Source: Latrodectus hesperus
Lineage: Eukaryota; Arthropoda; Arachnida; Araneae; Theridiidae
Direction of reading: 5' to 3'
NCBI GenBank assembly: GCA_037975125.1
Contig: JAJQOW010000243.1
Span: 83,644-147,643, forward strand
DNA: 64,000 nt
Shown: one piece after another, positions 26,001-37,529 of the stretch
How the letters are laid out: every line of letters starts with the position of its first letter
Position numbering within the stretch: the stretch's first letter is position 1
Notes under the pieces: generated by a model
The model's database searches: none
Seen by the model: only the letters and a program-made list of their open reading frames with translations
Told to the model about the DNA's origin: nothing
Position numbers and translations under genes: made by a program

Positions 26001-27080
26001 AATTATACTGCATACAAATCTGATTAATAATCACTATTCGGGTGGTTTTATGAGGTGATGTTCTCTCTTTTCTTGGCAACAATATATATTTTTGAAACTC
26101 ATTTCCACAGACACCTTTGATACTATTTGTATGAAGGACTTGTTGGGCGTGAATCCTCACAATCAAATTTTTAATTTTTTAAAACACATCGGTTTTTATT
26201 GTCATATTTGATTCCTGTTTTTAACTTCTTACCTATCATATACACTTGTTGATTTATCTTTGTTATCTGTCTACCCTTTCTTCATTTATATTGTTATGCA
26301 CGTACTGTGTTAAATATGAAATAGTTTAAAAAATAAATAAAAAAAAAATAAAATGTTTACACCTTGTGTTTGGCACAATTTGTCGCTTGAGGACCCAGTG
26401 CCATAAAGCCAAACAAACCAAATCACAGACACCTTCAAAATTATTTTCTACATGATATTGCATGTGACTAAAAGTACTGGTGTATATGCTAGAAGCACAG
26501 TTTCTTAGTTTTTATCTATTTTTTCTGATAACTTATTGCTTGGACTTCTCTCAATGCGGGGCGGTAGAAAGTAACATCAATTCAAGATGACATTCTGACC
26601 CACCTTTTTCTTTCATGTTCTCAAAAGGTGTTTCCGGAAGGAAGGAAAGGGGAATAAGGTCCATTAACAGTCCATTTTCTAGTTTCGACCTCTGAAAACT
26701 TCAGGCATTAAGAGTAATAGAACTGGCCACACAAGCTGTCTTTAACCATTTCAATACCAAAGAGCCCAAACACCCGTACATGCAAAATACCAAAAGCGCC
26801 CGGGAATGCCATGTTTATTTGCATGTTTGTTACCCACTGTTTGCCATTGTACGCTGACAATGGAAGGCATGCCGAAAACCCATTGATTTTTTTTATCTCC
26901 TTCGGGTTCAATAGAAAGAATTTGAATAGTGATAACAGTTGACCAGGGAAGAACAATGCAGTGTAACACTGCATTGTACGAACCCTGGGAAATTTTATAG
27001 CTTCTACTCTTACACCGGGGGGGGGGAAACTCCGGAAACGGAAACTACATTTTCGGGCGACAACGACAGGCTTATTACAA
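26001..27080. other. Unassigned nested sequence inside the hAT element
   Basis: Positions 26320-26430 hold an A-rich run followed by sequence like the 3' tail of a LINE (TGTCGCTTGAGGACCC, then GTGCCATAAAGCC). A run of ten G lies at 27017-27026. Minus-strand frames at 26708-26974 carry no domain I recognise. Confidence 0.35.
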
Positions 27081-27384
27081 AGAAAAAGCAGTTAATACTT
27101 GTTGGGGGAGCCTCTTGACCTCTTGCATCCCCAGGGATCTACCTAGAGCTATGGGGGTGTCCTGCTTCAGGCTTCTCACTGGGCATGATTATCTTCAGGG
27201 ACACCTGCACCACATTAAACTTGTGGACTCACCTGACTGCATTTTGTGCAATGAACATTTGGACATGAATGGCGAGCACCTTTGGATGTGTTCTGCCCTC
27301 CAAGAGGCCCGCGATTCTTCACACTTCAAGACTCTCCCTCTCCTGGAGAAGCTTCATTTCTCTATTGGACTGCAAGACTTATGA
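27081..27384 (+). pseudogene. LINE ORF2 C-terminal zinc-binding tail
   Basis: The end of a non-LTR retrotransposon polyprotein, after the RT and RNase H domains. Positions 27115-27384 are open and read CFRLLTGHDYLQGHLHHI, then SPDCILCNEHLD, then EHLWMCSALQEA. The GH...L..HL...SP.C..C......EHL...C pattern is typical of arthropod LINE C-termini. The frame stops at 27384. Nothing upstream in the window continues it, so it is a 5'-truncated insertion within the hAT element. It is a different LINE from copies B1-B5, but the tail motif is related. Confidence 0.75.
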
Positions 27385-27672
27385 TGCTCGAGAGAGCTTA
27401 TATAAAGACGTAATTAAAAAAAAACATTTTTGGGCATTTTGGTATTTTGAGTATCCCTAAGAATTCAAACCTCGGTATTCAAAGGGTTAAAGAATTAAAT
27501 TTTTATTTCAAAATAAATGTCAGCAAATCGATTTTATATGAAAAATATTGCAACATTTATTTTTTTTAATAAAAATGTGTAAATTTAAATATTTTCATAA
27601 TTTGCTCTTGGGCCACATTTTAAAGGCATTTGGGCCGCATGCGGCCCGTGGGCCGCACTTTAGACAAGCATG

Positions 27673-27680
27673 GTCTAAAT
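27673..27680. repeat. 8-bp target site duplication, right
   Basis: GTCTAAAT, identical to 23213-23220. Confidence 0.85.
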
Positions 27681-28880
27681 GGTGGTGAATAAATTTTCGT
27701 ATACTGTACATTAAAATTTGGAGAATTTGCTATGTTTAAAGATATATGGAAACTCATTTCTTCAGAAATATTGATTTTATAATGCAAATGACTGGGCCGA
27801 TAATAATATGAAATACCATTAATAGGGTTTGAAATTGTGAACTGAAAAGTACCAATGTTGAATTCATGTCTTGCGACAAATATATAGGGGCCACATGAAA
27901 ATATATATTATTTAAGATAAATTTGTTTACTCTTGATTTAAAAAATATTCAATAGCAAAATATTTTTAGCATTAGAATCATTATGGCGAGAGATATACTA
28001 ATAGCTAAAAACAAATGCACCAATATGGTGTTAGAAGTTTTGGTCAAATTATTAAAGAGGAGAGAAATTTTATATAAGCAGGACTTTATCAACTTAAATA
28101 TTAAAGTCTTGTTGTATTACAGCATGAGAATTTTATTGAATTTTAAATATGTTGTTAGAAATAGTTACTTAACAGACATTTATTTTTATTTTTTAAATGC
28201 ATATATAAATGTGTGAAGCAATGATGAAATCAAAATAATTATTAATCTATTAATTCTTTTTTACATATATTTAATATATATACAGTAAACGTTTCTATCT
28301 ATTTCTGAATCCTCTTAGAAATTTAGATTCAAATATTTAATATTTCAAAGGTGAAACTTTAGTTTTCCTTTAACGTTCACCAAACACTATAAATAATCGC
28401 AAGAATATAACTTCATAAAAATACAGACCTAGTGTATTATTACTTGAGATAACGATATTTAGTTAAGCATTTGAATGAAAGACTTTAAAACTTTATCTTA
28501 TACTTTACTCTGTTTGGTTTAAATTGTTTTCTTTATTTCAAATAGTTCTGATTTCGAACATTTCAAATATCTTTCCCAAATGACAGACAGATCAATGATT
28601 CCATTAATATATTTAAGATTATTACAAAAATTTACATGGAGGAATACAAAATGAAATCAAAAACATACTTGTTTGAGTTTCAAAATAATGTTTTATTTTT
28701 TCCCATTTCAAAGGGGAATATTAATATACTTTTCTCTTAAAAGGAATAAAAATCGAGAGGTATGCATAGGAAGAACAGTAGCTAAGAAAACCAAAAAGTT
28801 GTCTTTTAATCTCTTTTAAGACAAAAATAAAGTTAAAAGAACATTTTTACATTTCTTGTAAAATATTTTACAACATTAAA
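27681..28880. repeat. Unit copy C2, right part
   Basis: Collinear with 17705-18885. The 77-codon frame at 27983-28216 (beginning MARDILIAKNKCTN) is largely kept but broken in the paralogue at 18010-18240, so it may be a fossil exon or a chance frame. No domain recognised. Confidence 0.7.
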
Positions 28881-30480
28881 TTTGCTTTAAGATTGTAAAT
28901 GTCTGAAAATGATTTTGTCATTCGAATCAAAAATTCTTTGAATGTTCTTCCAATAATATAAGTATAATGTTATTTTATACAGTAAAACTTACGACTAGAA
29001 TAGGAAAAGAAATAAAGATTTCAAAATTAATAAAGGAAATTAGTTATGAACTAACAATTAATGATAATTAACATATCATTCTGGGAATGTCGACATACTT
29101 TCAACATGTCTTGGTAAAACTTAATATTTGCCTTGATGTACACATGGTTAAAGCCTTCATAGTGAAAGCAAAATTTCAATATGTAATACTATGGTATAAA
29201 GGAAATGCATGTGTTTTTTCCTTGTAGCATATGAATCAGAACAAAAATAATTACATTCACGTATTTATTTAAAAATAATAAAACAGTAAAATAAGCAAAT
29301 CGTAATTTTTTATTTAATTATTTATTTTAAGAAAAACCTTAACTGCCTCTCAGATGAAACACGATATTTAACTTTATGGTTCTTAAAAATTATAAAAAAT
29401 AATTACCTTTTTGGAATTCCTAATTTTTGTATATGTCTTTTATGATTGTATTTGGAGCAATTAAAAAAAATATAAATTTTTGATGGATGATATTATTCTT
29501 TGAGCAGTTTCATTCATGTTTTCAATAATGAGCCATTTGATTCACTAGTGTGTTTATTTAAGCTAAAAACAAATTTAGAAACGCGTGCACCGCAATTTTC
29601 TAGGAATGGTTCTGATGAATTTCTGAGATAAAAATAGTTTTCATATAAATTCTTGTTGAAGACATTCATTTTATGTATGTAACTTGATTAGTTTGATCTT
29701 AATAATACGTAAAATCTTATTAATAACATTAATAATATGTGAAATACATTTCTGAAATGAAACAAAAATTTCTGTAAAAATTGTTGTCTACCTTTTCAAA
29801 TATGAACAATATAATAGGAAAAAACCGAAAATATTTGATTTGTTGACAGTCTGATGTGAAACGGGGAGTATGTTTTTTCCTACAAAATGAGGAAATGTGA
29901 GACTGCATTGGGGTTTAAAGTAAGAGTAACTCGCATAAAAGGAAGTGGTTTTACCTTATTTAACTTAAAAGTTAATTAGTCTTGTGAGTTTCAAAGATAA
30001 AAAATTAGGTAATGATTATTTGATAATTATAGATATTTAATTAAACTCTCTAAAGTAACTTCGAGTTATTTCATATGCTTTTTGAAACTTAGTAATTGCT
30101 CTGATTAATTCAAATAAATATATAAACTTGTGTCCATAAATTAAGGATAATGCAAGTTCAGGCAAACAAAGAGACAGAAGCAAAACAACTTACATGTGAC
30201 ATACTGGTAAAGTCTATTTATTAAACGAAGGTACAGAGCAAAAAATGATGCTGTATGCTGGACATCATTAATAAAATTTCCGACTTTTACTCCCTGGAAA
30301 ATACTTTTTTACAATCATCAGAAACTATCAAAATTGTTGCAAGTATTCTCAAACAGGTGAAGAATTTATAAAAATGTGAACCATAATTGAACTGGCACAT
30401 TGATTAGGTAAATGTTGATCATTTATCTGAATAATTTAATAAGATACGTAATTTTTATTAGATAATAGAAAGAATACGAT
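28881..30480. other. AT-rich spacer
   Basis: No gene seen. Positions 30140-30470 match 36905-37230 (a TGCAAGTTCAGGCAAA string, then ACTGGCACATTGATTAGG), showing that the flank left of the LINE copies was also duplicated. Confidence 0.5.
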
Positions 30481-33150
30481 ACGAGAAATACGATAATAGA
30501 ATTCTTCATGAGCACTTACTTTGATATATCTTTTAATAAGATGCTTAATATGAAAGGGCATTAGACGAGAAATATTCTGTTATCTCTTTTATTTCCAGTT
30601 ATACTAAGTCTCTTTTATTTCCAGTAATATTAAGTTATCTCTTTTGTTTCCAGGACACCATATTGGCCTGGAACCTACTTGAAGACAATAGTTTTCTCGA
30701 ATAATGCCAAGTTTCTCAGATAAGGACGACGGTCCAATACGTCAGGCGTTACGTGATATTTATCTAAAACAGCAGCCAAGTGAGCCGCCCAGGAATCACT
30801 GGGTATAACAGCTCCTATGAAATTTCAAAACTGATATGGCAGCTGAGACAGAGTTGTATGGATAACAACATTTTCAAAGTGAAATGCAGCACTTCGCGTA
30901 ACAAGGATATAGAAAGGAAAAGTTTCGTAGAAGATTACGGTACCTGTTTTAGGACCATTGACAAAAAGGATACATTGGTAAAGATTCAAATCCTATTTAG
31001 GGTAAAGAAGAGTTTAATATTTTGAGAACGTGGTCTCTCTTAATAGAAAGGTTAGTTTTACTTTTAGATAAAAATTTGTTCCATGTCTAGATTAATCCAG
31101 AACTTAAAATTTATTGTTTTTTGTGGTGGAACAACTAGATCGGGTTAATGCTTTAAATGAAGTGAATTTTTAAGTGAAAAAATCTGTCTGTAGGAAGCGC
31201 ATGTGGGTCTATAGGTTTCTAGACAGGTCTTGTATGAATTCATTCCAAGGCGAAAGCCTCCAAGAACTCTAATGATCTTTTGGAAGAAAATTAAGGCTTT
31301 CTCTTGAATTATAAATCTTAAGGCATTATCCATAATCAACATAAACATGACGTCAATTAAGAGTTTTTTCTTCTCTAGAAACAATACATAAGGAAAAAAA
31401 TATTTTTGAAAAAAATAAGAATGGAAAATATGACCGCGCTATAGGTTTCGAGAAGGATATGTCTAGTGCAACTCCACCTTGCTCCACCCTGGTGTCTAAG
31501 GACACCGTGTCTCTTCATGGCATGGTTGGACAAGTTCACTTTATGTGACTTTCATGTTAATTTGTGATGATGTGTCACACCTATAAGATATTTAAAAAGA
31601 TATAGATAGATATTTAAATTCATCGCACAAGGCAATTTCAGTGTCTTATACGCCTGCAGAAGATTCAAAGTTTAGTGCATAAGTGAGAAAGTCAGGTAGT
31701 AGGCATTATTTAAGTTTAATTCCGTTTTAAAAGCATCGCACGAAATATCCAGTCATCGGTCACAAAAAGCCTCAGATTCAGATAATAAATATTTGCTCAA
31801 ATGACTAGATTTCAATAGGGCTATGCCGTACCTAAACCTGAAAGAACTCTAGAGCAGGAAGCGTTTATTCCAGTTGAAAACATTTTTCTAATGCCTAGCT
31901 TTGGCTTTTTTTCAATAGTAGACTCTTCAGCCAGTCTATGTCAAAAGCAAAGTCAAGGTTTAAAAAGTTGCTTTAAGGTCTTCTATGTTATACAGGGCAT
32001 CCTTAAACTATTGACACAGAACGACAAGGTAGATGAAGCAATTCTAAATCACGTCTACTCCTCAAAAAGTAGTCAGCAAGTTACCAGGTATTATTTTTAG
32101 TGCTTCTCACAATTACTTTCTCCAGAGCTTTACCTGCAATATTATTAAGTGATATTGATCTTTAACTAAAGAATGTCATGATATTTGTCTTTGTAATGTA
32201 TTGGTTTAATGACAAAGGTATGAATCAAATTCTATCCCAGAAGTAGTCTTTGGTTTGAATACAGAATAAAAGTATTTTTGCGTGAGTGTTTTAATTGTTA
32301 GCTTCACAGAAATGCTGTGCAAAAACATTTGTTACAGAATAGTTTGATATACGTTTTTAAGTATGAATGTTTGTTTAGGTGAATGAACAGCCATTGCGCG
32401 TAAAAATTTGATTGTTCCCTTACTATCATACTTGAAATGAATTCATTAAATGAAGAGATCGCTTATTGCTAACCAAGGTCTTTTTAAAGTATGCAGTTTG
32501 TTTTCTCTAAATTATAACATCGCAAGGTGGAGAGTTAACTTTGCCTTTCTTCTAAGCCAGTCTCTCAAAGCTGTCAGTGAGGCTAAGACATCTGTTCAGA
32601 AATATTTAATTTCGTTTGCTTTTCTCAAGGAGTGGACTTTTTAACACAAGGTATTGCGGTGTCATTAAAAATTCTATATAATTAAGGATTAGAGTAAAAT
32701 CAATTTTATCATGATTAAGGCCATGTTCCACAACTTCAGTAAGAAAAACCAATTTGTTTTCTTAAATTTCCCAGAGATTTTTGATGATGAATAGGGTATG
32801 CTGATTTCTGATCTAATTTGGGTATTTCACTTTCTTCAAGCACCTGCCGGTGTGGTAATCAAGGGACTTTCAAAATCCTTTGCTTTGTGTGTTTTCAAAA
32901 GTCAGTAGTTACCATCAATAGTTCTGGGGTTGTGCTTTTACCAGTATAATGCAGATAAGTATGTGGTTTTTTTTTACCGGATATTAGTTCGAATATAGTC
33001 GAGCTCAAGAAGTCCTTTGCTCTCCTTCTCGCTTCCTTTGTGTCAGAATATGACATCGTAGAATGAACATTAAAATTCTACAAAAATAGAATGTTTTAAG
33101 CGATTAATATAGGAAAAGATGGAATAATTACAAGGAGAGGGCATAGTTAT
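30480..33150 (-). pseudogene. Most complete decayed LINE ORF2 (EN-RT-RNase H), copy B3
   Basis: The longest copy of the minus-strand LINE. The endonuclease end is open for 61 codons at 32895-33077: NFNVHSTMSYSDTKEA, then DFLSSTIFELISG, then TTPELLMVTTDF. The linker near 32520-32620 reads SSLTALRDWLRRKAKL. The RT begins near 32140 with NNIAGKALEKVIV. The RT thumb region is open at 31145-31384 (GGFRLGMNSYKTCLETY). RNase H pieces lie near 30700-30960: VIHTTLSQLPYQF, GAVIPSDSWAA and DKYHVTPDVL. The C-terminal tail is cut at about 30480. Many stops; not functional. It serves as the reference copy for deletions in B1, B2, B4 and B5. Confidence 0.85.
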
Positions 33151-33571
33151 GAAACTTTAATACTTAAAGTTATACAACTCAATACTTTCTTAATTTAAAT
33201 CATTAACAAAGTTAGGAAACTTTAATATTTACATTTTGTGATGTCTTCTTTATAATATGGTATATCTTTGTGAAATACTAGATTGGATTCAATTTATATG
33301 TTTGTAAATAGAAACTAAATTTAATTTCATAAGTTCTTCCTTCTATACATATTAATTCAAATCTATAAGTATCCACGTAATTTAATAAATTTTCTAGATG
33401 CACAGTGAAGTTTAGACTTATATAATATATTGGTTTTCTGCTTTAGTTATATACATATCGGAATTTTTGTGAACAAACGCATTAAAATAATGTGATTAAC
33501 TGCAATTTAAATTCATAAGTCAAAAAAAATTTCAATTAACAAATATATCAAACACTTTATCTTTAGTTCTA

Positions 33572-33601
33572 GAGACCTGGTTCCATATGAAACCATTTCT
33601 C
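33572..33601. repeat. Conserved dyad of unit copy D3
   Basis: GAGA..TGGTTCCATATGAAACCA..TCTC. One internal mismatch compared with the perfect core at 20614; outer arms intact. The second palindrome ATAAGAAAATTTCTTAT follows 55-60 bp later. Confidence 0.75.
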
Positions 33602-33939
33602 CGAAGAAAATATAACATAAATGGAAAAATTTTGTCAGCAAACTTTTAAAATATTTTATATAAGAAAATTTCTTATTTAATATTTGGTAGTTACTTAATA
33701 ACTTGACAATAAATGAGAAGATTTTCTGAGATTAATCTTTATTGTCTTTGCCATTTGTTCCAACAACCAAGCATCAGACACAAGAATGCTTAGAGCTGGA
33801 TTAATTGGCCGGATTGTTCATTTATGATAAAGCACATTATTTCTATGATTAGTTGTGTCTTAACATCAACATTATCAAATAATTTACAAATGTTAAGCAA
33901 CAAGATAGAAGTCCAAGCGTGAGATGATTGAATGATGTG

Positions 33940-34132
33940 GATTTTTTGTTTTATTTGTTTGTGTGTTTGTCGCTCAACGGTCATTTTTTGCACACGAGTG
34001 CTAATTATACCCGGATCTACGGTTTAAAGTGGATTCCGATCCACTACAAACATCCATGCCCAAGATGGGGTTCGAATCCACGAACTGTGGAACCATAAAC
34101 AAGAGCGCTAACCATTCGGCTGACAGCTCGGC
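33940..34132 (-). mobile_element. tRNA-derived SINE
   Basis: A 193-bp minus-strand element. Its head reads like a tRNA: an A-box-like CCGAATGGTTAGCGC near 34105, a B-box-like GATTCGAACC near 34070, and ends pairing as in an acceptor stem. The unrelated tail ends in a CAAA-rich run near 33945-33965. The insertion is flanked by the exact direct repeat TGAATGATGTG at 33929-33939 and 34133-34143. It would be copied in trans by a LINE; no partner is identified. A second copy is at 42688-42877. Confidence 0.85.
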
Positions 34133-34910
34133 TGAATGATGTGAAATAAGTTATTGGGAAATTATAATTTAAAATTTGGAGTGAGATGCAGGATTTTTTT
34201 AGATGTATGAAATCTCATTCATTAAGAAAGTTTCGCTTAAAATTGTAATGCTTCTGAATTAATTATATTGATAAGGGTTTAAATTTTGAAGCAAAAATCA
34301 ACAAGGCAATGCATGTTGCGTATTTATTTTGAGTTATTTATTAACAGCCATTAAATAAAATTACAGAAAAGTAAAATATCTTAAAATTTATATAACCTTA
34401 GCACCATGAAATACGATAATACCATATTAATAACTTTAATGTATGGGTTGAAACCTTGGGTGCATTATAATAATATGAATTTAATATTAATTCTGATAAA
34501 GAAGCAAATAACGTATTCAATCTTTGTTATTTTATAAAGTGCGGAAATTATATTAAATCTTAACTAAGATGATGGTAATTTTTGCATTATTAAACATTAA
34601 TTCTTTCACTTCTAATTTAGTTAAACATCTGTGAATCTGTGAAGGCATCAAAATATTAGTTATTCTAATAATAATAAGTTTATGTAAATTTCGTATATTT
34701 TTATCAAAACTCTTTTATATGCTTCGAATACTTGAAAAAAGCTTATTCATTAACATTTTGTCCTTAAGATAGTATGTTTTAAATACGACCTTTTGGCACC
34801 AATGTAAGGAATCACAAAATTTCTGAGTTACAGATAGCACAGTTGGAGTGTTTGTTTAAAGGACTTTGAATTCGGAGGTATAACATAATGTTTGTGCACT
34901 TTGCTTTAAG

Positions 34911-34928
34911 TTTTTTTTTTTTTTTTTT
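34911..34928. repeat. Poly(T) run of 18
   Basis: Uninterrupted T-run. The paralogue near 43660 has an interrupted version. Confidence 0.95.
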
Positions 34929-35019
34929 GCGGTTTGAGTTCGATCATTCAAAATGTTATTTTTAAATGACAAGTATTATTAAAAGTAGTAGCCAAGGTTT
35001 TTTGAGTTTATGGGACAAA

Positions 35020-35140
35020 TACACTACTGGCCATTAAAATTGCTACACCAAGAAGGAATGAAAATAACAGAACGATATTTATTGAACACATACATTATAG
35101 TAAAATGAACAAGTGATTCTCAATAAACAAAGAATAACAT
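35020..35140. mobile_element. Isolated Tc1/mariner-like terminus
   Basis: Starts with TA at 35020 followed by CACTACTGGCCATTAAAA and GCTACACCAAGAAGGAATG, the usual look of a Tc1-like terminal repeat. No transposase or second end is nearby, so it is a deletion remnant. The right boundary is approximate. Confidence 0.6.
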
Positions 35141-35399
35141 CACCGACTCGATTTCGATATGTTTAATTGCAAAGATAGAATCAATAATACCGATAAAAAT
35201 CTTTTGTCGTACAGCCGTGAACATGATGTGTTAGTCATTAATATGAACAAAATTGTCATTGAGATTTAGAAGTTTTTCTCTACCTGAAGATATATTCAAA
35301 TGATTCCAGCTTATCAATTAAACATTGCTTGATACTCTTGGAATTTTTACTCGAGTAAATTTCGCAGAAAATTACAGAGTAATTTACTCTATGTTTGGG

Positions 35400-35540
35400 A
35401 GTTCTTATATTATCACAAGAGACGTAGACAAGAATGATTTACATCTCCATAAATAACAAAGCAATGTATGACACGTTTTCAAGCGATTTTAAAAATAAAA
35501 TATTTTATATAAGAAAGAGAGAAGAATAGCTAGAGAGAAG
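35400..35540. repeat. Start of another unit copy with eroded dyad
   Basis: GAGACGTAGACA..TTTACATCTC at 35419-35447 resembles the A-type dyads at 759 and 56344. The copy is interrupted at about 35540. Confidence 0.5.
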
Positions 35541-35935
35541 AATAGCTGCATGTCAAACAAAGAGAGGAGTTGATTCAGATTATATACAACGGCCCCTCAT
35601 AAAGGTGCGTGATTGGTTTCTATTGAAACATCGACCAAGGAAGTTACGGCGAGGCTGGCTCACATCATAAGGAATAAATGATTTGTCGAAATGACAAAAG
35701 AAGACATCATAGCCTTTATCGATTGCTACTTGGTCCCCTTGACCGATGAAGAACTTGAGATGAGAAATTTGCAAGTGAGTAACAAAATGAAAAGGAAAAG
35801 GAGGAAAAAACTAAAAAGCTTGGCCTTACCCGGGAGAATCTGCAATAGTTGTGCAATATGGCAAGAGCGATAACAATTAACACAAGACATGGACGACAAT
35901 ATGTTTCAAAGAACTATTTTATATAAAAATAATTT
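35541..35935 (+). pseudogene. Tigger/pogo-like transposase C-terminal piece, copy 1
   Basis: A GC-richer block about 90 percent alike to 57190-57560 by eye. The plus frame at 35691-35873 reads EDIIAFIDCYLVPLTDEELEM, then a lysine-rich run and LALPGRIC. The acidic, helical EDI..FI.....LTDEELEM pattern resembles the region after the DDE domain in Tigger/pogo transposases (EELTTEEL-type). The longer copy near 57.6 kb keeps the expected tail. The catalytic part is absent. The minus-strand frame over the same bases is an antisense shadow. Assignment is by pattern memory only. Confidence 0.45.
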
Positions 35936-36905
35936 ATGCAAAAATCAAGTGCCTTTAATTTAGTTTGGTTGAATATTCTAATATCATAAAGAAACGAGGT
36001 AAATATAAATAGTTATCAATCAATAAACTAAATACCGAATAACAATTTTCCCTTGTGTGTGTGTGAAGATAGGAGAATTTATATTAACTTCTTCTTGTGT
36101 GTGGTAAAGTAAGTTACGTTAAGTTTTTTCCTCTCTCATTTCTGTATTACATACAGATACACAAGTGAGTACTGTAAAAAGTAAAATAATAACCAATATT
36201 TAACATTTGATTTATGTATGATATTTTTACTATATTATTTTAAGCACACAACAATATAGTTAAAAAGAATGAATATAATCTAAAATGATTCAAAACGGTT
36301 GTTTTCTACCGTTATGCAGTTAGTGCAAATATCAAAAATAACAGAAAATTTAACTTTAGATACAAATCTATAGCCCATAAGGTTATGGCTGATATACTTC
36401 TTGAGTATCAAACACGGCCAGGAAAACTAATCTAAGTAATTGAGCAATAAAATATGAAACCTGCGGATAATTCGATAAATATAAGTCCAAAACTTTTTTT
36501 CTACAAAAGAATGCAGACTTTGTTTAAAGAAACAAAATCTCCATAGTACAAAGAGAACACCATTGAACGAATATCACTACTACGTTAAAAAGTATTTTAA
36601 TAAAAAAAACTTCTTATTTAAATTTTGGTAGTTATATAAAATTCAAAAAATTAGAACATGTTTTGCTTGATAGTTGAGACCAGGAAATTATCCCATTCGC
36701 ATCATATATAGATTCCTGGTGCATTTTATTCATTAAACAATAAAATTATTGCTGAAGAAAATTTTTATATTTCCTTTTTTCCTGAAGATCATCTAATCAT
36801 GTTTTTAATGTTTACGAATAGATTCTTGACTTCCAAAATGTGGGAAACATATTTCTGATATTAATAGAATAAAGAAAAAAACCTAAGTCTCTTATATGTC
36901 AGAGT
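35936..36905. repeat. Unit copy, C type (C3)
   Basis: Collinear with 16745-17700, including the short GT run near 36054, the dyad at 36515-36541 and the motif near 36610-36640. It ends near 36900, at almost the same place where the hAT element interrupts C2. After that it switches to sequence like 30140. Confidence 0.75.
36515..36541. repeat. Conserved dyad of unit copy C3
   Basis: AGACTTTGTTT, loop AAAG, then AAACAAAATCT. Stem of seven inner pairs plus outer AGA/TCT. The C1 copy differs by one stem position. Confidence 0.6.
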
Positions 36906-37170
36906 GGTGATGGTGATTAAGGATCATGCAAGTTCAGGCAAAGAAAGAGACAGAAGCAAAACATATTACATGTTACGTACTTGTCAAGTCTTTTTTTTAA
37001 ACGAAGGTAAAGTACAAAAAAAAGATGTTGTATGTTCGACATTGTTAACGTCAATTGCGACTTTTACTGTCTGGACACTACCATTTTCCAAACATCAGAA
37101 ATTCTCAAAATTTTTCAAATATTCTCAAACAGGTGTAGAAATTCAAAAAAAAATGTGAACCATAATTGAA
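36906..37170. other. Duplicated spacer left of the LINE copies
   Basis: Matches 30140-30390. The 84-codon frame at 36904-37158 is not conserved there and is not supported. Confidence 0.5.
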
Positions 37171-37529
37171 CTGGCACATTGATTAGGTAAATGTTGATCA
37201 TTTATCTAACTAATTTGATAAGACACGTAATCCATGAGAGGAAGATGATTTTGATACGGAATATACATGCTTGTATTATATCGCATTCACAAATTAGTAT
37301 AAGCAATTGCAGAATAAAAGATTTCAAACAACTACATACTAATCTTTCAAAGATGTGTCATTAGTATTTAATTTTTTGTTTGGATTAACATAGATCAATC
37401 ACTTAATCTAAAAACTAAGGACAAAAATGTCTCTTATCCTCCAAAAGGAATATTGTAGAAAAAATTAATGAAAAATATAGATAAATACAGAATTATTGTA
37501 CTTTAAAATCAAACATTTGAATGAAAAGA

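Larger units (their letters stand above)
23221..27672 (-). mobile_element. hAT-superfamily DNA transposon with nested debris
   Basis: A 4452-bp insertion bounded by an exact 8-bp duplication. Its ends are inverted repeats: the left end reads CATAGGTGTCTAAA and the reverse complement of the right end reads CATGCTTGTCTAAA. GGGCCGCA strings follow just inside each end. The minus strand encodes a broken hAT transposase at 23602-25272. The interior from about 25300 to 27480 is longer and GC-richer than expected and holds pieces of other elements. The flanks are unit copy C2, and the uninterrupted flank sequence survives at about 17690-17710. Confidence 0.9.
33160..35400. repeat. Copy of the unit (D3) with SINE and Tc1 end inserted
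   Basis: Homologous to 5320-6600 and 41880-43700. Past 35150 it resembles 2650-2960. It contains the dyad at 33572-33601, a SINE at 33940-34132, a single minisatellite monomer near 34455, a T-run at 34911-34928 and a Tc1-like terminus at 35020. Confidence 0.75.

Noticed and set aside
27983..28216. 77-codon frame beginning MARDILIAKNK as an ankyrin-like gene
   Set aside because: The paralogue at 18010 is frameshifted and no ankyrin consensus is convincing.
33940..34132. Functional tRNA gene
   Set aside because: The tRNA-like head has mismatched stems, is followed by an unrelated tail and has a target duplication, so it is a SINE.
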